A stretch of 64,000 nt of DNA, taken from contig NC_007908.1 in assembly GCF_000013605.1 (NCBI RefSeq), positions 3,286,001 to 3,350,000 of the forward strand, given 5' to 3'. This DNA comes from Rhodoferax ferrireducens T118. GTDB lineage: Bacteria; Pseudomonadota; Gammaproteobacteria; Burkholderiales; Burkholderiaceae_C. This document shows, piece after piece, positions 26,311 through 39,418 of this stretch (position 1 is its first letter; each line of letters begins with the position of its first letter). The notes below the pieces were generated by a model, which made no database searches, was not told where the DNA came from, and saw only the letters and a program-made list of their open reading frames with translations. The position numbers and the translations under genes were made by a program.

Positions 26311-26697
26311 TCCCCGAGCCTGGATGCTGGCCGAAGCGGTTGAGATGCTTTACAGCGCCGATCAATTGCAACGCCAGTTTTTCCAGATTGGCCACGTCGA
26401 CAACGCGCCGTGCTGGGAGCCCCCGGTCGACATGTATGAGAACGAGCATGAGCTCGGCCTGCTGATCGCGCTACCTGGCGTAGCGCCGGAGCGGTTTCAA
26501 GTGAGTCTGGAGGCGCAGGCGATTGTGGTGCGCGGCGAGCGCACGTTTGGCGCGAGCCTGGGCAAGGGCGCCATTCTCCGACTGGAAATTCCCTATGGCC
26601 GCTTCGAGCGCCGCATTGGCTTGCCCGATGTTGGCTATGAAATTGCTGACATGCAGTTCGAAAACGGCTGCCTGCGACTTCATCTGGAGCAACGCAT

Positions 26698-26701
<4 letters not shown>
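26297..26701 (+). CDS. Hsp20/alpha-crystallin small heat-shock protein
   Basis: 134 residues. Alpha-crystallin domain from about residue 42: PPVDMYENEHELGLLIALPGV (strands), FQVSLEAQAIVVRGER, LRLEIPYGRFERRIGLP and FENGCLRLHL. It holds unfolding proteins in an ATP-independent way. The N-terminal arm is short, and the usual C-terminal I-x-I motif is not evident. AAAGGA precedes the ATG. The stop overlaps the lon ATG (ATGA), so chaperone and protease are probably translated together. Confidence 0.9.
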
Positions 26702-29091
<2,390 letters not shown>

Positions 29092-29159
29092 GCATGCGCA
29101 AGCTGCGCCAGGCGTGATCCCATTCAGGTTGATTCAGGTCACCCATGAGGAGAATCTCA

Positions 29160-29354
29160 ATGAAAGACTCACCACCCAGCGCCAACGTGGAAAGCGCGCT
29201 CCAGGAAATCGGTGCCGCCCTGTTCGAGTTGCGCGATGCACTCGTAGAGTTGTCCATGTCGATGCGGGACTGGCAGTTTGAAACCGATATGGAGCGGCGT
29301 CGCGCGGCCGAACTGTCGGTTCAACAACTGCTGAAAAAGGTGACTTCGGACTGA
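29160..29354 (+). CDS. Small 64-residue acidic-helical protein, unknown
   Basis: Starts MKDSPPSANVESALQEIGAA and is mainly helical (FELRDALVELSMSMRDWQFE, RRRAAELSVQQLLKKV). GAGGAGAA precedes the ATG at good spacing. It follows lon by about 70 nt in the same direction, so it is probably cotranscribed with the chaperone cluster. No family recognised. Confidence 0.6.
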   Translation: MKDSPPSANVESALQEIGAALFELRDALVELSMSMRDWQFETDMERRRAAELSVQQLLKKVTSD

Positions 29355-29447
29355 GCGGCAATTGCTCAAAGGCAGGACTGCCCGCCCCGGCTCAAGCCTG
29401 CCCTTGCCGTCAATCGGAAGCGCTCACGCGGCGGCCTGCGCCCATGC

Positions 29448-29690
29448 TCAGTGGTAATGTTTCTTGCCAGCCAATTGGCCTGGTTTGAGGCTGATGGACA
29501 AACTGCGTATGCCGGGAACACGCCGGGCCGTTCGCTCCACCTGAAATCTGGTCTGGTGCGTGTCGACGTGCCCACTCAAGGTCACCACGCCTCTGTCAAC
29601 GTCGATTTCAATATCAGACGCGTTGACAGCGGGAATCGCGTCCAGCCGCTCCATCACGTCGGCTTTCAGTTCGGCATCGGTTCTCATCAT
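29448..29690 (-). CDS. BON-domain protein
   Basis: 80 residues forming one BON domain: DAELKADVMERLDAIPAVNA, IEIDVDRGVVTLSGHVDT and ERTARRVPGIRSLSISL. BON domains bind phospholipids or proteins and occur in OsmY-type stress proteins. No signal peptide is seen, unlike OsmY. Tandem ATG at 29690/29687 behind CTGGAGAA. It opposes its neighbours on the plus strand. Confidence 0.85.
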   Translation of the reverse strand: MMRTDAELKADVMERLDAIPAVNASDIEIDVDRGVVTLSGHVDTHQTRFQVERTARRVPGIRSLSISLKPGQLAGKKHYH

Positions 29691-29717
29691 GTTCTCCAGC
29701 GGTAGAAATCTGTGTTG

Positions 29718-29749
29718 ATCGGGCTTCACGGTCGACCATGAAGCCCGAT
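29718..29749. promoter_or_regulatory. Perfect 11-bp inverted repeat between BON and groEL genes
   Basis: ATCGGGCTTCA and TGAAGCCCGAT around a 10-nt loop, in the divergent BON-groEL region, 28 nt upstream of the BON start. It could be a protein-binding operator or a 5' hairpin of the BON mRNA. It is not the HrcA CIRCE element. A second small palindrome (TTGAGA-TT-TCTCAA) lies at 29780-29793. Confidence 0.45.
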
Positions 29750-29935
29750 TAACTTTAGATAAAGCCACTGGCCGCCGAGTTGAGATTTCTCAAACCTGGC
29801 ATCGAACCAGGCCTTGCAGCCACCCGGCTTGGCCGCCCCAAAAATGGAGCAGCGGGCGCGCTTGCGAATTGTCAAGCACGCGCTGGAGCCTCGCTCCTAG
29901 GATGCATGAACGTCTGGTGCACAGGTCTACCAATC

Positions 29936-31570
<1,635 letters not shown>

Positions 31571-31594
31571 CAACCACAACACACGAGAAGCATC

Positions 31595-32053
31595 ATGAAA
31601 AAAACCTGGATCCTGGTCGCCAATGCCTCACGAGCACGCGTCTTTGAGCGTCAGGCCGCAGATCACACGCTGATTGAGTTGGCTGACTTTGTATATCCCG
31701 CCAAGAACCTGATTGACGAGGCCGCCGGCGGCGACTTGACCGGTGCGGCGGGCAAGGGCCACGGCCGCACCGGCCATGCGGGCACGCAGTTTGAGCCCCA
31801 GATCGAGGTCAAAGACAAAGCCCGAGCCAACTTTGCCCACCAGTTAGCCGACTACCTCAACCAGGGCGTGACCGAACGGCGTTGCGAGGCCTTGCTGCTG
31901 ATCGCCAGCAGCCCGATGCTCGGGGAGATAAAACCCTTGCTGAGCAGTGCCGCAGCAAGTGCGCTCGAGCGCGCCGTCGCGGGCGACCTGACGCGTTACC
32001 AGCATGCCGAGTTGCAGGACCGCGTTGAGCGCGCGTTGCAACTGCCGAATTGA
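31595..32053 (+). CDS. Host-attachment-family protein (PF10116-like)
   Basis: 152 residues beginning MKKTWILVANASRARVFE, the hallmark of proteins named after an Agrobacterium host-attachment gene. Middle: Gly/His-rich linker GKGHGRTGHAG. C-terminus: LLLIASSPMLGEIKPLL. The fold resembles an eRF1-like domain in related families, but the biochemical role is unknown. It starts 24 nt after groEL and probably belongs to its transcript. The name should not be read as proof of host interaction. Confidence 0.82.
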   Translation: MKKTWILVANASRARVFERQAADHTLIELADFVYPAKNLIDEAAGGDLTGAAGKGHGRTGHAGTQFEPQIEVKDKARANFAHQLADYLNQGVTERRCEALLLIASSPMLGEIKPLLSSAAASALERAVAGDLTRYQHAELQDRVERALQLPN

Positions 32054-32058
32054 TATCT

Positions 32059-32107
32059 GCTATTTAAAAAGTAGCTTGTCGTGCTTTATTCACGGGGGCT
32101 ACGGGCT
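32059..32107 (+). repeat. Copy 7 of the ~50 bp repeat (intergenic)
   Basis: GCTATTTAAAAAGTAGC, about 18 nt, then CGGGGGCTACGGGCT, starting 6 nt after the host-attachment gene. The following 85 nt to the larger element is AT-rich with nothing recognisable. Confidence 0.8.
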
Positions 32108-32191
32108 GATTCTGTATGAATTTCATTTATCAATGAATTGGAATTTTTGCAGCCAATTTGGTACTTGGAGGATTTGGCTTCAAGGGATTTT

Positions 32192-32462
32192 TCCCCCACT
32201 CACTCCCCCCGCCCCTCGCCCCGCCGGGCGAAAGAGGGGAGCCTCATGTGGCCGCATCTTTAAAGGTGGGAAATTAGTTCTTGACTGCGCGCTGGCCTCA
32301 AAGCGGCAGCAACCTATGAACAGACCGATCAAACAAATGACTGGATCAACGCCAAGCTGCGCGTGTACGTCCCACCTTTAAACACGCGGCCAAATGTGGC
32401 GGTTGGCTCCCCTTTCCGCCCCGGCGGGGGTGGAGAGGGGCTGGGGGAGAGGGGGGGAATAC
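32192..32462 (-). repeat. ~270 bp element, copy B (opposite orientation to copy A)
   Basis: Reverse-complement ends match copy A: GGGGGTGGAGAGGGGCTGG...GGGGGGGAATAC at the right, CCCCCACTCACTCCCCCC at the left. Arms around TTTAAAGGTGGGA are present but diverged, and the centre is only partly conserved. With copy A it brackets the 7.1 kb stress-gene segment. The rest of the gap to 32545 holds nothing I recognise. Confidence 0.78.
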
Positions 32463-32545
32463 AACGCAAGAAGAAAAGAAATCGTCCGCCAATGACTTGA
32501 CTGTTGGATCAGCGGACCAGCCAGTGAAACCCTGCAGCTAACCAA

Positions 32546-34315
32546 TCAAATCAGGGCGGTCGGTGTATGGCCCTGGCGCTCGACTGAACAGCCTTTGAGC
32601 CCCAGCTCCCACGCCTGTTGCAACACCAGTCCCACATCCTGCACGCTGGCACTCGCTGGCAGGTACACGGTTTTGGACAGCGCGTTGTCCACGTGCGACT
32701 GCACCGCTGCCATCAGCTGCAACTGGTCTTCGGCGCTCACATCCGCGGCTTGCACAAAGTGCTTCGGCCAGGGCGCATCCGGTCCGTGCAGGGCTTGGTA
32801 CTGGCGGCAGGCGGCGTCCTCAACGTCAAAAAACACGGCCTGCCCTTCAGCCCCGCGCACCCGGCGCATGGCCTGGAAAGCCCGCATGGGCTCAATGCCG
32901 TTTGACACATTGTTGGCCAGCAAGCTGATGGACTCTGTGGGTGCCACCGCCAGCAGGTGGCTGTTGCGAATGCCGTGTTGCGCGATGGCATCCTGCAGCG
33001 CGCGGTCGAGTTCCAGCACAAACGGGCTGGCACCATATTTGAGCTTGTCGCAGGCGGGGAACGCGCCTTTCTCCTGCGCCAGCTCGACCGACGTACGGTA
33101 GGCGGTATCGCGGATAGCACCCATGATTTCGCGCGTCAGGTCAATGCTCGCCGCTGAACCGTAACGCAGGCCCAGCATGGCCAGCATATCGGCCAGCCCG
33201 GTGACGCCCAGGCCAATGCGTCGGCTGGCCAGCGCACTCTTTTGCTGCGCTTTCAGGGGGAACAGGGAGATGTCATACACGTCGTCCAGAAAGCGCGTTG
33301 CCACTGCCGCCACGGCCCGCAGACCACCCAGATCGACACTGGGGTGTGCGGCAAACGGCTGCTGGACAAAGCGGCTCAGGTTGATCGACCCCAGATTGCA
33401 CGCGCCCCAAGGCGGCAGCGGCACGCCCCCATCGGGGTTGGCCACCGTCAAATGCTCGTCATACCAAAGATTGTTGGCGCGGTTGATCCGGTCGATGAAC
33501 AGCACGCCCGGCTCGCCACTGGCGTGTTGGGCTTGCAGCAGTTTCTCCCACAAGGCGCGCGCGGGCACGCGCCGGTGCACCATGCACAGTTGCGGTGGTC
33601 CGCCGTCAGACCAGACGCGCTCGCACACTTCGCCGCCGACCGGAATCGGGTGTTCGCCCAGCGGGAAAACCAGCGGCCACGGACCGTCCTCCTGCAGCGC
33701 CTGCATGAACTCATCATTCAACAGCACCGACAGCTTGAAGTGCGACAAGGCACCGGTGTCGAGTTTGGCGTCAATAAAAGCTTCGATATCCGGGTGATCA
33801 CAACGCAGCGTCGCCAGCATGGCGCTGCGGCGCCGGTTGCCCGCCTCCAGCACCGCGTTGGCCGCCTGCCAGACGTTCATGAACGAGACCGGCCCGCTGG
33901 CTACCGCGCCACTCGACTGCGCCAGCGCCAACGCGGGGCGCAGGGTAGAGAAGTCGATACCGATAGCACCGCCGGCCTGCAGGCACTGCATCGCCTCGCG
34001 CAGCGCATTGAAGATACCCTGCACCGAATCCTCGATGGGCCCCATGGCCAGGCAATTGAACAGGGTCACGCGGCGCGAGGTGCCCGCGCCGGCCAATATG
34101 CGCCCGCCCGGCAGGAAGCGCCAATCGCTGAGCATCGCCAGAAAACGCTCGCGCCAATCATTCTGGTGGTGAGGTTCGGCGCCCGACACGGCCAATGCCA
34201 CCCGCGCCCAGGTGTTCTCAATAGCGGGCTCCGGCACGCTGCCCGGCTCCGCCCACAAGTAGCGGGTGCGCCAGACATGCTCTGAAATTGCAGTGTCAAA
34301 GGAAGACTTGAACAT
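32546..34315 (-). CDS. Class II (cobalamin-type) ribonucleotide reductase homologue lacking the radical Cys
   Basis: 589 residues with the ten-stranded RNR barrel signatures: LFNCLAMGPIEDSVQGIF (first redox Cys), GGAIGIDFSTLRP, GNRRRSAMLATLRCDHPDI, GACNLGSINLSRF (second redox Cys), GLGVTGLADMLAMLG, TESISLLANNVSNGIEP. Class II enzymes have NPCGE just before GACNLGSIN. Here it is NPDGGV, so the thiyl-radical Cys and the partner Glu are replaced by Asp and Gly. It ends LKGCSVERQG without a C-terminal CxxC tail. Normal reduction chemistry therefore looks impossible. No NrdB or NrdD is adjacent. Confidence 0.85.
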   Translation of the reverse strand: MFKSSFDTAISEHVWRTRYLWAEPGSVPEPAIENTWARVALAVSGAEPHHQNDWRERFLAMLSDWRFLPGGRILAGAGTSRRVTLFNCLAMGPIEDSVQGIFNALREAMQCLQAGGAIGIDFSTLRPALALAQSSGAVASGPVSFMNVWQAANAVLEAGNRRRSAMLATLRCDHPDIEAFIDAKLDTGALSHFKLSVLLNDEFMQALQEDGPWPLVFPLGEHPIPVGGEVCERVWSDGGPPQLCMVHRRVPARALWEKLLQAQHASGEPGVLFIDRINRANNLWYDEHLTVANPDGGVPLPPWGACNLGSINLSRFVQQPFAAHPSVDLGGLRAVAAVATRFLDDVYDISLFPLKAQQKSALASRRIGLGVTGLADMLAMLGLRYGSAASIDLTREIMGAIRDTAYRTSVELAQEKGAFPACDKLKYGASPFVLELDRALQDAIAQHGIRNSHLLAVAPTESISLLANNVSNGIEPMRAFQAMRRVRGAEGQAVFFDVEDAACRQYQALHGPDAPWPKHFVQAADVSAEDQLQLMAAVQSHVDNALSKTVYLPASASVQDVGLVLQQAWELGLKGCSVERQGHTPTALI

Positions 34316-34405
34316 GATGTGCCATCCAGATTTCGAGATGGTTTTAGCGTAGCCAGCGCCCGACGCAGGCGCTTGATGATTCGCAAAGGCGTCGCTAAGA
34401 GTGCG

Positions 34406-36265
34406 CTAAGGGGCTCCAGCCGGCCCCACTTCAAGGCGGTCGCGCCCCCCGTCCTTGGCTCGGTACAGCGCCGCGTCAGCCAGGCTCAACAGAGCGGCAA
34501 ACGAAGTCTCGCTCGACAGACAGCCCGCGCCAATGCTGACCGTGTACGCGATGAGGTGGCCATTGACTTGCACCGGGTCGGCACGAACGCGTTCAACAAT
34601 GCGCTGCGCCAGTGCGCGCCCGCCTTCGAGCGGGGTATTGGGCAACAACACCGCAAACTCCTCGCCACCGATGCGCCCAATCAGGTCGGACTCGCGCAAC
34701 ACACCGGTCACGTTTTGCACAAACTTTTGCAGAATCACATCGCCTGCGGCATGGCCATACCGGTCGTTGATGACCTTGAAATGATCCAGGTCCAGCATCA
34801 GCACCATCAGGGGCAAGGCATAGCGAATCGAGCGGACCACCTCCTGCTCGGCCAGGTTGAAGAAGTTGCGTCGACTCAGCGCGCCGGTCAGGGTGTCCCG
34901 ATTGGCCAGCGTCAGGCTGTTCAATTCGGCGGTCTTGATTTGGGTCACGTCTTCATGGCTGACCACCAGTCGCTCCTCGCCATCGTGCACCGGTGTGACT
35001 TTCAGGCTGAACCAGCGCTTGTCCAGCGGGGTAAAAAACGGCTGGACCAGCTGAAAATAGGGCAGCTCGCCGGCCAGGACCGCGGTGATGCCGGCCTGCG
35101 CGGCCTGCACCGTTTGAGGGTCCTGTTCGGTCAGGCAACCGAGAATTTTCAGATAGCTGCCCTCCTGGCAACAGGGGCGCGCTGCAAACCCGCTGTCAAC
35201 GGTATATTGCCGCCACGCCGCATTGGTTTGCATCACCGTACCCGCCTGGTCGAGCACCGCGATATGGGCCGCCAGGGAATCAAACACCGCCTGCTGGAAA
35301 TGGCTGGCAACCCGCAAGGCCTCTTCAGTCATTTTTTGCTTGCTGATGTCGACATGCGTGCCGATCATGCGCTGGGCGTTACCGTGGGCGTTGCGGCTGA
35401 CGACGGCGCCGCGGGAAAGCACCCACTTCCAGCTGCCATCCTTGCATTGGCCCCGGAATTCAATGAATGTGCTGGCAGTCTTGCCGCTCAGGCACGCTTG
35501 ATGCTCGCTGATCACACGATCCTTATCGTCGGGATGGATGCGGGAAACCCAGTCATCAAGGTGGTGCCCGTATTCTTTCTCGGCAAAACCGTAGAGTTGC
35601 TCGAAACGCCTGGAAAAAATCTGCTCACCCGTCACCACGTTCCAGTCCCACACACCATCGCCGGCAGCCTCCAGCGCCAGCTTCCAGCGTTCCTCGCTGG
35701 CGCGCAACTGTTCTTCTGCCAGCCTGCGTTCGGTGATATCCACCAGAATGATCTGCCAGCCCTGGGCCGGCCCCAACCCTGCCACCTTGATCTGCACATG
35801 CGAGACCAGCGGCCCTTTGTTGGAAAACGTCAACTCACTGCTTTGCACGTCACCGGAGTTGGTGGCCTGCGCCAGCAAGGCATTGAACTGCGGGCGGTCG
35901 ACGTCGGCCACGAAGAGCCCGAGCCGGCTCCCCAACAGGCGGGCGCGCTCGCGGCCCAACAGACTGGCCCCGGCGAGATTCAACTTGGTGATGGTCCCGG
36001 CGGCGTCGAGCGAAAAAATGCCGACCGGCGCAAAATCGTTGAACTCATTGCTTTGCGTGAGCGCCGACTCCAGTTGCATGCGGGTCGTGTTCAGGTGCTC
36101 GTTTTGCAGCTCCAGCTCAATTTGATGGATTTCGAGTTCTTCAAATAGACGTTGTGCTTCCGCGACGCTCAAGGCCTTGGCCGAGCTGGCGGTGCGCCCC
36201 AGGAATCGCTTGCGGGCGAGTTCGCGCAATTCGTCCATGCTCAGCGGGTTTCTACGAAATCCCAT
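34406..36265 (-). CDS. PAS-PAS-PAS-GGDEF diguanylate cyclase
   Basis: 619 residues, no membrane segment. An N-terminal coiled region (about 25-70, LFEELEIHQIELELQNEHL) precedes three PAS modules (about 72-175, 180-300, 305-420). The C-terminal GGDEF domain has DRDT-like LANRDTLTGALSRRNFF, LDLDHFKVINDRYGH and RIGGEEFAVLLP. GGEEF indicates an active cyclase, and RESD upstream fits the RxxD inhibitory site. ATG 36265 with AGGGG at 7-nt spacing lies inside the 3' end of the CheB-CheR gene, so the two are translationally coupled. Confidence 0.9.
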   Translation of the reverse strand: MGFRRNPLSMDELRELARKRFLGRTASSAKALSVAEAQRLFEELEIHQIELELQNEHLNTTRMQLESALTQSNEFNDFAPVGIFSLDAAGTITKLNLAGASLLGRERARLLGSRLGLFVADVDRPQFNALLAQATNSGDVQSSELTFSNKGPLVSHVQIKVAGLGPAQGWQIILVDITERRLAEEQLRASEERWKLALEAAGDGVWDWNVVTGEQIFSRRFEQLYGFAEKEYGHHLDDWVSRIHPDDKDRVISEHQACLSGKTASTFIEFRGQCKDGSWKWVLSRGAVVSRNAHGNAQRMIGTHVDISKQKMTEEALRVASHFQQAVFDSLAAHIAVLDQAGTVMQTNAAWRQYTVDSGFAARPCCQEGSYLKILGCLTEQDPQTVQAAQAGITAVLAGELPYFQLVQPFFTPLDKRWFSLKVTPVHDGEERLVVSHEDVTQIKTAELNSLTLANRDTLTGALSRRNFFNLAEQEVVRSIRYALPLMVLMLDLDHFKVINDRYGHAAGDVILQKFVQNVTGVLRESDLIGRIGGEEFAVLLPNTPLEGGRALAQRIVERVRADPVQVNGHLIAYTVSIGAGCLSSETSFAALLSLADAALYRAKDGGRDRLEVGPAGAP

Positions 36266-38885
36266 CACCATTCCCCTGTGGTTTCGAGTTGTCAGGCTGC
36301 GCCGCCAGCCGGGCTTGCGTGGCCCGCAACTCGGCTTCAAGCTTTTTGCTCTTGGAAATATCCGAAAAGGTGATCACCAAGCCGTCAATCCGGTTCTCCT
36401 GCGTGCGATAAGGCATGGTGCGCACCTTGTACCAGCGGTCATCGACCGTGGGTACATCCTTTTCACAAAAAACCAGCGTACGCAAGACGTCATGGGCGTC
36501 CTGCACCAGTTCGGGGTAGACCAGGTCAGAGACGATGTCGGTGATGGGTCGTCCCATGTCGCCCGGAATGAGCTTGATGACGCGAGTGGTTTGTGGCGTA
36601 AAGCGCCGCACATGGAGCGCATCGTCCAGAAACAAAGTGGCAATTTCAGTGCTGTCGAGCAGGTTTTTCATGTCGTTGCTGGCGCGCGCCAGGTCGGCCA
36701 CTTTGGCCTGCAATTCATAGTTGACCGTCTGCAGTTCTTCGTTCATCGATTGCATCTCCTCCTTGGAGGTGGTCAGTTCCTCGTTGGCGGACTGCAACTC
36801 TTCGTTCAGCGACTGCAACTCTTCGTTGCTTGATCTCAGCTCTTCCTGCGTGGTTTGCATTTCTTCGCGCATTGATTTGGCATCCTCGCGCGACTGCCGT
36901 AGCGCCTGCAACAGGGTTTCGACCTGGGTGCCGTCAATGGCCAGGTCGACGCCTTTGGCTTGGGAGAGGCGGTGGCGGGGCTTGGGGACGTCAAAGAAAA
37001 CAATCAGCGCCAGCCCGCGCAGGGCTGCTGGCTCCTGCAAGGGCTGGACGATGACATCAACATACTGCACCCCGGTCTCGCTGTTAATTTTGATATTTTT
37101 GCGCGTGGCCAGGGTTTTGTCACGTAGCGCCCGGTGAAATGCTTCGCTCAACGCCTGGTTGAGCCCGTCGCGCGCCATGGCGAACAGATTCAGGCTGGGC
37201 TTGCCCGCAGCGGGCTCCAGATAGCCACCGGTTTTGCCGCTGAAATAAAGCGCGTCTCCCTTTTCTGTCACGAGCACCGCCGCTGGCGCGTAACGCTGCA
37301 ATACCAGCGTTTCCACCAGGACCTTCAGGCTGGGCGTGGTCGCCGAGCCGTCGCTCGTCAATGCGGCTGCGCCCGCCCCCGACTTGCCATGCGCCTGCAT
37401 AAACGCCGCCGGAACACCGACTCGCAGCGCCCGATCCGGCGCGTCCAGGCGTCGGTAAAGCCGTGATTTGCCCGGCAAGGGGGCAAATAATTCAGTGGCG
37501 GCACCAATCGACTCGGCGCTACCCAGCAGCAAGAAACCGCCCGCACCGAGGCTGTAATGAAACAACTGCATCAGCGTCGCCTGCAACTCGGCTTCCAGGT
37601 AGATCAGCAGGTTGCGGCAACTCAACAGGTCGAGTTTTGTGAAGGGTGGATCGACAACGAGGTTGTGCTCGGCAAAGATCACCATCTCGCGAATTTCATT
37701 GTTGATCCGGTAGCCGGCAGCGTCCTCCACAAAAAAACGGGCTAGACGTTCTTCCGACACATCGGCGGCAATAGAACGCGGGTAGATGCCGTTGCGTGCC
37801 GTGGCAATGGCGTCGCGGTCCAGATCAGAGGCAAAAATCTGAAGCGTAAAGCGCGGCTCTGGCTTGGCTAACTCCAGCGCCTCCTTGAAAACCATGGCCA
37901 GCGAATACGCCTCTTCGCCGGTCGAGCAGCCGGGCACCCAGGCGCGCAGTGCGGCACCCTGCGGGTGCCTGGCGAGCAGCACTGGCAGGACCTCGTTTTT
38001 GAGCTGATTCCATACCGAAGAGTCGCGAAAGAAACTGGTCACCCCAATCAGCAACTCATTAAACAACAGCTCGGACTCGTCCGGGTTTTCACGCAAATAG
38101 CGCAGGTACTCGGAGACGTGCGGCAGTTGATGCAGGCCCATGCGGCGCTCAACACGCCGCAAAATGGTAGATCTTTTGTAAAACGAAAAATCGTGCCCGG
38201 TCTGGTTGCGCAGCAACACAATCACTTTATCGAGAAAACCGTCGTCCTTTTGATCCGATTGAAGCCGGACGTCGGCTGCGACGGCAAGCTGACTGCGCCC
38301 CGCATAGGCCATTATTTTGAGCGGCAACTCCTCGGCCGGGGCCACCACATCGGCCACACCGGCATCCAGTGCACTGCGCGGCATGCTATCAAACTGGGCG
38401 CTCGCGGGCGTTTGCACAAAGCACGCGCCAGCGGCCTGGCGGATGGCGCGCAGGCCCTGGGTGCCGTCTGAACCCATGCCGGAGAGGATGACGCCGATGC
38501 TGTTTTGCTGCTGGTCATCGGCCAGCGACTTGAAAAAGAAATCAATCGGCAGGCGCAGACCGCGCAGCTCGGGTGGCACCATCAAGTGCAACACGCCCTT
38601 GAGCAAGGACAGGTCTCGCCCCGGTGGAATAACGTAAACATGGTTGGGCTCGACCAGCGTCTGGTCCTGCACCTCGGCCACCGGCAGCGGGGTATGACGT
38701 TGCAGCAACTCCACCAGCATGCCTTCGCGCTTGGGGTCCAGATGCTGCACGATCACATAGGCCAAGCCACTGTCAGGCGGCACCTGCGAAAAAAATTGCT
38801 CCAGCGCCACCAGACCCCCGGCCGAGGCGCCGATACCGACGATGGAGAAAGGTCGCTCCCTGGGCGCTAAGCCGTTTCTGTTCAA
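36252..38885 (-). CDS. CheB-CheR-PAS fusion (hybrid methylesterase/methyltransferase sensor)
   Basis: 877 residues. The CheB methylesterase domain (about 12-190) has catalytic Ser in GIGASAGG, His in QHLDP and Asp in SGMGSDGT. The CheR methyltransferase (about 215-480) has FYKRSTILRRVERRM and the SAM site GCSTGEEAYSLAM. A PAS-like region follows, then a long coiled coil (about 650-745) of NEELQS(A/L)NEEL heptads. The C-terminal PAS ends in ITFSDISKSKKLE. No receiver domain is present. TTG start behind GGAGG. It probably signals to the overlapping diguanylate cyclase (inference). Confidence 0.92.
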   Translation of the reverse strand: MNRNGLAPRERPFSIVGIGASAGGLVALEQFFSQVPPDSGLAYVIVQHLDPKREGMLVELLQRHTPLPVAEVQDQTLVEPNHVYVIPPGRDLSLLKGVLHLMVPPELRGLRLPIDFFFKSLADDQQQNSIGVILSGMGSDGTQGLRAIRQAAGACFVQTPASAQFDSMPRSALDAGVADVVAPAEELPLKIMAYAGRSQLAVAADVRLQSDQKDDGFLDKVIVLLRNQTGHDFSFYKRSTILRRVERRMGLHQLPHVSEYLRYLRENPDESELLFNELLIGVTSFFRDSSVWNQLKNEVLPVLLARHPQGAALRAWVPGCSTGEEAYSLAMVFKEALELAKPEPRFTLQIFASDLDRDAIATARNGIYPRSIAADVSEERLARFFVEDAAGYRINNEIREMVIFAEHNLVVDPPFTKLDLLSCRNLLIYLEAELQATLMQLFHYSLGAGGFLLLGSAESIGAATELFAPLPGKSRLYRRLDAPDRALRVGVPAAFMQAHGKSGAGAAALTSDGSATTPSLKVLVETLVLQRYAPAAVLVTEKGDALYFSGKTGGYLEPAAGKPSLNLFAMARDGLNQALSEAFHRALRDKTLATRKNIKINSETGVQYVDVIVQPLQEPAALRGLALIVFFDVPKPRHRLSQAKGVDLAIDGTQVETLLQALRQSREDAKSMREEMQTTQEELRSSNEELQSLNEELQSANEELTTSKEEMQSMNEELQTVNYELQAKVADLARASNDMKNLLDSTEIATLFLDDALHVRRFTPQTTRVIKLIPGDMGRPITDIVSDLVYPELVQDAHDVLRTLVFCEKDVPTVDDRWYKVRTMPYRTQENRIDGLVITFSDISKSKKLEAELRATQARLAAQPDNSKPQGNGDGIS

Positions 38886-38954
38886 TCAACCTCCGATGCG
38901 CGTCTGTTCAAGCAATTACCGCAGACTGTACACAATCTTGCAACACGATCTCAA

Positions 38955-39003
38955 TAAGAACGGGGCTGGGGGCTGGAGCCTGACTTTGTCTATTTAAACT
39001 AGC
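38955..39003. repeat. Degenerate relative of the ~50 bp repeat at the thioesterase stop
   Basis: GGGGGCTGGAGCC and a CTATTTAAACTAG palindrome lie close together, but in an order different from the other copies. The palindrome provides the TAG stop of the thioesterase gene. Membership of the family is uncertain. Confidence 0.35.
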
Positions 39004-39418
39004 TCACCAGTTCGCGCATCCAGTCGGGCAACGTGGTGGCCTTTTGCTTCGGAAAATCGACCCAGATGGTGGTGGCGCCACCGGCGGCGTAAATCACACC
39101 CGGCTGGTCAGCGCGCTCCAAGGTGGCCCAACTCTCAAAGGTGGTACGACCGGGGTCGCTGACGTACATTTTCATCACGACGTCGCCGGGGTATTCGAGC
39201 TGCTTGTAGAAGTTGCAGAAGGCGTTGACGATCACCGGACCTGAACCGTGCGGGTCCGGCATGCAGCCGACGGAACGCATCCAGTCGATACGACAGGTTT
39301 CCAGATAGCGGAAGTAGGTGGTGTTGTTGACGTGGTTCATCGCATCCATGTCGCCCCAGCGAATCGGGATGAGCATCTGGAAGACGAGCTTTTTTTGCTC
39401 TGGAATCTCGAATTTCAT
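38999..39418 (-). CDS. Acyl-CoA thioesterase, 4-hydroxybenzoyl-CoA thioesterase fold
   Basis: 139-residue hotdog-fold enzyme. The conserved IRWGDMDAMNHVNNTTYFRY contains the catalytic Asp. It hydrolyses an acyl-CoA of unknown chain type. AAGGAC precedes the ATG, which overlaps the ubiC stop (ATGA). Third gene of a coupled minus-strand operon with the DMT transporter and ubiC. Confidence 0.9.
   Translation of the reverse strand: MKFEIPEQKKLVFQMLIPIRWGDMDAMNHVNNTTYFRYLETCRIDWMRSVGCMPDPHGSGPVIVNAFCNFYKQLEYPGDVVMKMYVSDPGRTTFESWATLERADQPGVIYAAGGATTIWVDFPKQKATTLPDWMRELVS

Noticed and set aside
33242..34285. 347-residue plus-strand frame over the RNR homologue
   Set aside because: Arg/Gln-rich antisense shadow, no family.
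34319..36148. 609-residue open frame antisense to the PAS-GGDEF gene
   Set aside because: GC-rich shadow of a gene with clear PAS and GGDEF domains; the translation has no recognisable domain and no ribosome site.
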